Assembly: GCA_016193065.1 (NCBI GenBank)
Contig: JACPSX010000167.1
Coordinates: forward strand, 1 to 8,307
Reading direction: 5' to 3'
DNA from: Candidatus Tectimicrobiota bacterium
GTDB taxonomy: Bacteria > JACPSX01
Length of the DNA: 8,307 nucleotides
Below the pieces are notes generated by a model that was not told where the DNA came from, searched no databases, and saw only the letters and a program-made list of their open reading frames with translations. Made by a program: the position numbers and the translations under genes. Shown here piece after piece: positions 6,089-8,307 of this stretch (positions within the stretch are counted from its first letter, which is position 1; each line of letters starts with the position of its first letter).

Positions 6089-7318
6089 TTATTCATAGCG
6101 CAGGGCGTCGATGGGATTCAAGCTGGCCGCTTTCCGGGCCGGATAAAAGCCGAAGAAAACCCCCACGGCGCCCGAAAACCCGAAGGACATGACGAGGGAC
6201 AGGGGAGTAATGAAGACCGGCCACTTGGCCCACAGCGAGATCCCCTTGGCCACCCCCACACCGAGAAGAATCCCCACCAGCCCTCCGGTGGTGCTCAGCA
6301 CGATCGCTTCCACGAGAAATTGCTTCAAGATGTCGCGGCGCCGGGCCCCGACGGCCATGCGGACCCCAATCTCCCGGGTCCTCTCGGTCACCGAGACCAG
6401 CAAGATGTTCATGATGCCGATGCCCCCAACCAGGAGTGAAACGGAGGCAATGCTCCCCAGCAGGAGGGTCATTACCGAGGCGGTGGCCTGAGCCGTGGCC
6501 CCGATATCTTCCAGTGATCGAACCGTGAAATCGTCCTCTTCGGACTGAATCCGGTGGCGGCGCCGCAACACCTCCGTGATCTGCTTTTGGGCCTCGGTCA
6601 CCTGCAAGGGGCCCACGGCGGAGACCACGATGCTGCTCACCGTTCCCAAAAACCGGCTTCCCACTACCCGCCGCTCCGCGGTGGTGAAGGGGATCAACAC
6701 CGTATCGTCCTGGTCCTGATGGCCAAAGGCGGATTGCCCCTTGGCTGCCAGCACGCCGATGATCCGCAGAGGGATGTTCCGGATGCGCAGGATCTGTCCC
6801 ACCGGGTCCTCCCCCGGAGCGAAGAGATTCTTAGCGACACTCTGCCCCAACACGACCACGGAGGTGCCCCCGTCAACGTCCTGCTGGGTGAAGAATTCGC
6901 CCGCTACCAGAGGCCAGTCGCGAATCTGCACGTATTCCGGAAACACGCCCTGGATACTCGTAAACCAGTTCTGATCCCGATAAACTGCCTGGGCGGCACC
7001 CCGCTTCACGGGGGAAACCAGACCGACGGCAGAGCTCTCCTGCCGGATGGCTTCCATATCGGCCATGGTCAGGGTAGAGGAAGCTCCGGCCCCCATTCGA
7101 ACCCCGCCGCTTGTAACGCTGCCGGGGAAAATCACCAGCATGTTGGAGCCGATGGCCGCGATGCTCTGCTGAATAGAAGCCTTGGCCCCTTGACCAACGG
7201 CCAGCATGGCGATCACGGAGCCCACCCCGATAATCACCCCCAGCATGGTAAGGGCGGTGCGCAGACGATTTTTTCCCAGGGCCTTATAGGAAACGCGGCA
7301 AATCGCCAGCAGGTTCAT
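6089..7318 (-). CDS. MacB/FtsX-type ABC transporter permease
   Basis: This is the membrane subunit of a type VII (MacB-like mechanotransmission) ABC exporter, which moves substrates from the periplasm outwards through a TolC channel rather than across the inner membrane. The 409 residues have the family layout. The N-terminal helix is at about 22-42 (LTMLGVIIGVGSVIAMLAVG). A large periplasmic MacB_PCD domain spans about 45-270. Three C-terminal helices lie near 282-308, 334-360 and 372-392. The cytoplasmic hallmark SVTERTREIGVRMAVGARRRDI (309-330) and the ending PARKAASLNPIDALRYE are typical. The ATG overlaps the ATPase stop as ATGA, implying translational coupling and equal production. Unlike E. 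coli MacB, the ATPase is a separate chain. The substrate cannot be told from sequence: macrolides, peptides and siderophores are all handled by this family. Confidence 0.96.
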   Translation of the reverse strand: MNLLAICRVSYKALGKNRLRTALTMLGVIIGVGSVIAMLAVGQGAKASIQQSIAAIGSNMLVIFPGSVTSGGVRMGAGASSTLTMADMEAIRQESSAVGLVSPVKRGAAQAVYRDQNWFTSIQGVFPEYVQIRDWPLVAGEFFTQQDVDGGTSVVVLGQSVAKNLFAPGEDPVGQILRIRNIPLRIIGVLAAKGQSAFGHQDQDDTVLIPFTTAERRVVGSRFLGTVSSIVVSAVGPLQVTEAQKQITEVLRRRHRIQSEEDDFTVRSLEDIGATAQATASVMTLLLGSIASVSLLVGGIGIMNILLVSVTERTREIGVRMAVGARRRDILKQFLVEAIVLSTTGGLVGILLGVGVAKGISLWAKWPVFITPLSLVMSFGFSGAVGVFFGFYPARKAASLNPIDALRYE

Positions 7319-8037
7319 GCGCCTTCTCCACGGCCAGACCCGAGAGCCACTTCCCGCCGGACACTATCCTCCGCAATGACGCCGTCCCGGAAGCGGATCT
7401 GACGCCGGGCCTGAGCGGCAATGTCGGGCTCGTGGGTGACGATAACGATGGTGACGCCCTCCTCCATGTTCAAGGCCTGAAAAAGCGCGATGATTTCCTG
7501 GCCCGTCTGGCTGTCCAGATTCCCCGTCGGCTCATCGGCCAGCAACAGAGGGGGATGATTCACCAGGGCCCGGGCAATGGCGACCCGCTGCTGCTGTCCC
7601 CCCGAAAGTTGATTTGGAAAGTGCTCTTCCCGGTCCTGGAGTCCAACGCGCTGCAGCATCCGCCGCGCGATTTCCCGGCGCTTTTTTGCCGGAGTATCCG
7701 TATAGAGCAGCGGCAGTTCCACATTCTCCCGCGCCGAGGTGCGGGACATGAGAAAAAAGTTTTGGAACACAAACCCGATCTTCTCGTTGCGCAGCCGGGC
7801 CCGCTCGTCGGATCCCATTTGCGTCACCCGGTCTTCATCAAGCCAGTAATCCCCCCGGTCGGGCAAATCGAGGCATCCCAGGATGTGCATCAATGTAGAC
7901 TTCCCCGAGCCCGAGGGTCCCGTGATGGCCACAAATTCCCCCCGCTCCACCGCCACGCTGACCCCGCGCAAAGCCTCGACCCGAACCTCTCCCAAAAGGT
8001 AGTTCTTCCAGACCTCGACGACTTCGATCAGCGGCAC
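7315..8037 (-). CDS. MacB/LolD-type ABC transporter ATP-binding protein
   Basis: This is the cytoplasmic ATPase that drives the permease encoded immediately downstream. Counting from GTG 8037 the protein has 240 residues, normal for this subfamily. Motifs are complete: Walker A GPSGSGKST (40-48), Q-loop Gln92 (FVFQNFFLM), signature LSGGQQQRVAIARAL (144-158), Walker B LLLADEP (164-170), D-loop NLDS and switch His202 (IVTHEPD). The start is problematic. Homologues begin just before the IEVxxVxKxY stretch, which here is preceded only by GTG-CCG-CTG, and this GTG lies in a terminal repeat of the MITE-like element at 8035-8190. The Shine-Dalgarno is weak (GGAACGG). The frame stays open to an ATG at 8139, but that extension is made of repeat-element sequence and is unlikely to be native. 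The insertion has probably replaced the original upstream region. Confidence 0.94.
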   Translation of the reverse strand: MPLIEVVEVWKNYLLGEVRVEALRGVSVAVERGEFVAITGPSGSGKSTLMHILGCLDLPDRGDYWLDEDRVTQMGSDERARLRNEKIGFVFQNFFLMSRTSARENVELPLLYTDTPAKKRREIARRMLQRVGLQDREEHFPNQLSGGQQQRVAIARALVNHPPLLLADEPTGNLDSQTGQEIIALFQALNMEEGVTIVIVTHEPDIAAQARRQIRFRDGVIAEDSVRREVALGSGRGEGA

Positions 8038-8190
8038 TAGTACCGTTCCAACTCTAGAGAACAAATCATGTCCATAAGTTATCCCAACTCCTCGGAACTG
8101 GGATAATTCTCCAAACCGAAAGCCCCGCCCCGATGACACCGGACTTTGCCGCCCGACCCTTTGTCCGAACCAGTTGGAACGGCACTAGTA
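8035..8190. mobile_element. MITE-like element with 19-bp terminal inverted repeats
   Basis: The left end CACTAGTACCGTTCCAACT (8035-8053) and the reverse complement of the right end, TACTAGTGCCGTTCCAACT (8172-8190), agree at 17 of 19 positions. The element is about 156 bp with no coding capacity. Its interior holds an 8-bp stem-loop at 8079-8106. CTAG, or ACTAGT, is present at both tips and could be a target duplication or part of the ends. The left tip overlaps the ATPase start codon. No transposase is in the window, so if mobile it would depend on one elsewhere. It could instead be a non-mobile palindromic repeat pair. Confidence 0.55.
8079..8106. other. Stem-loop inside the MITE-like element
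   Basis: TTATCCCA (8079-8086) is perfectly complementary to TGGGATAA (8099-8106) across a 12-nt loop. It sits about 40 bp upstream of the ATPase GTG, within any mRNA leader or promoter region. It could be an operator-like palindrome or just part of the element's folded structure. I saw no convincing promoter pair around it. Confidence 0.5.
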
Positions 8191-8201
8191 CCGTTCCAAC
8201 T
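8172..8201. repeat. 30-bp near-perfect palindrome
   Basis: Arms AGTTGGAACGG (8172-8182) and CCGTTCCAACT (8191-8201) are exact reverse complements around the centre CACTAGTA. The right 22 bp (8180-8201) are repeated exactly in direct orientation at 8032-8053, where the outer part of the left arm is missing. The palindrome can be read as the fused tips of two abutting elements, one at 8035-8190 and another running right from about 8183. Confidence 0.8.
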
Positions 8202-8307
8202 ATTTTCGCCCAAGATAGCAGGAGGTGTGCCGGGCCAAGGAACGAGCATAACGAGGTGCGAGCCCTGAGCCGACTGAGGCGTACTGAGGGAGTACGCCGC
8301 AAGGACG
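8202..8307. other. Gene-free right edge, probable dispersed repeat with hairpin
   Basis: I see no credible gene here. The stretch continues outward from the palindrome and holds a perfect 8-bp stem, GGCGTACT (8278-8285) and AGTACGCC (8291-8298), with a GAGGG loop. It also has short internal duplications (GAGCC twice at 8260-8270; ACTGAGG at 8273-8279 and 8283-8289). This texture resembles a structured dispersed repeat more than coding DNA. The C-terminus of an adaptor protein (MacA), expected upstream of the ATPase, could not be found on the minus strand. Confidence 0.45.

Noticed and set aside
6554-7402. A 282-codon open frame on the plus strand
   Set aside because: Antisense to the MacB-type permease and the end of the ATPase gene; no domain-like features.
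8066-8302. A 78-codon minus-strand frame considered as the C-terminus of a MacA adaptor
   Set aside because: It runs through both repeat copies and the palindrome, and has no beta-barrel or lipoyl-like pattern of an adaptor.

Overview
The window comes from a Gram-negative bacterium of roughly 60% GC. This follows from a TolC-type outer-membrane channel, a MacB-type ABC exporter and a 14-subunit-type (Nuo) respiratory complex I. No marker here fixes the taxon. Candidates such as Nitrospirota, Methylomirabilota (NC10), Desulfobacterota or related environmental lineages are a guess from gene style and repeat content only. Every convincing gene lies on the minus strand, so transcription runs from the right edge to the left edge.

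Right part (8307 to about 4335): a repeat-rich, gene-free edge is followed by an export operon. It encodes an ABC ATPase, an FtsX/MacB-type permease overlapping it by 4 bp, a TolC-family outer-membrane channel, and a 94-residue protein of unknown function with a strong ribosome binding site. The periplasmic adaptor (MacA/HlyD type) that normally joins such a pump to its channel is absent. Where it would be expected, upstream of the ATPase, lies a MITE-like element of about 156 bp with 19-bp imperfect terminal inverted repeats. The ATPase start codon lies in the terminal repeat itself. Two inverted clusters of 7-bp repeats (TGANNGC) sit in the intergenic gaps on either side of the tolC-like gene and the small gene.

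Left part (about 4259 to 1): a plausible sigma70-type promoter precedes a tightly packed complex I operon encoding NuoA, C, E, F, H and J, continuing off the left edge. nuoB, nuoD, nuoG and nuoI are absent from the places they hold in the canonical A-to-N order. The remaining neighbours are joined by gaps of 7 to 69 bp with no recognisable remnant of the missing genes. The missing subunits are those that would carry electrons from the NuoF iron-sulfur cluster to quinone (G, I, B) and most of the quinone site (B, D). In addition nuoA is split by a frameshift, best explained by a 16-nt deletion at a short direct repeat. NuoC, E, F, H and the visible part of J look fully intact.

The cluster is therefore either one half of a dispersed complex I whose other subunits are encoded elsewhere, an accessory second copy that has begun to decay, or partly an assembly artefact. 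The missing genes, the broken nuoA and the repeat element at the pump promoter are the main points of interest.
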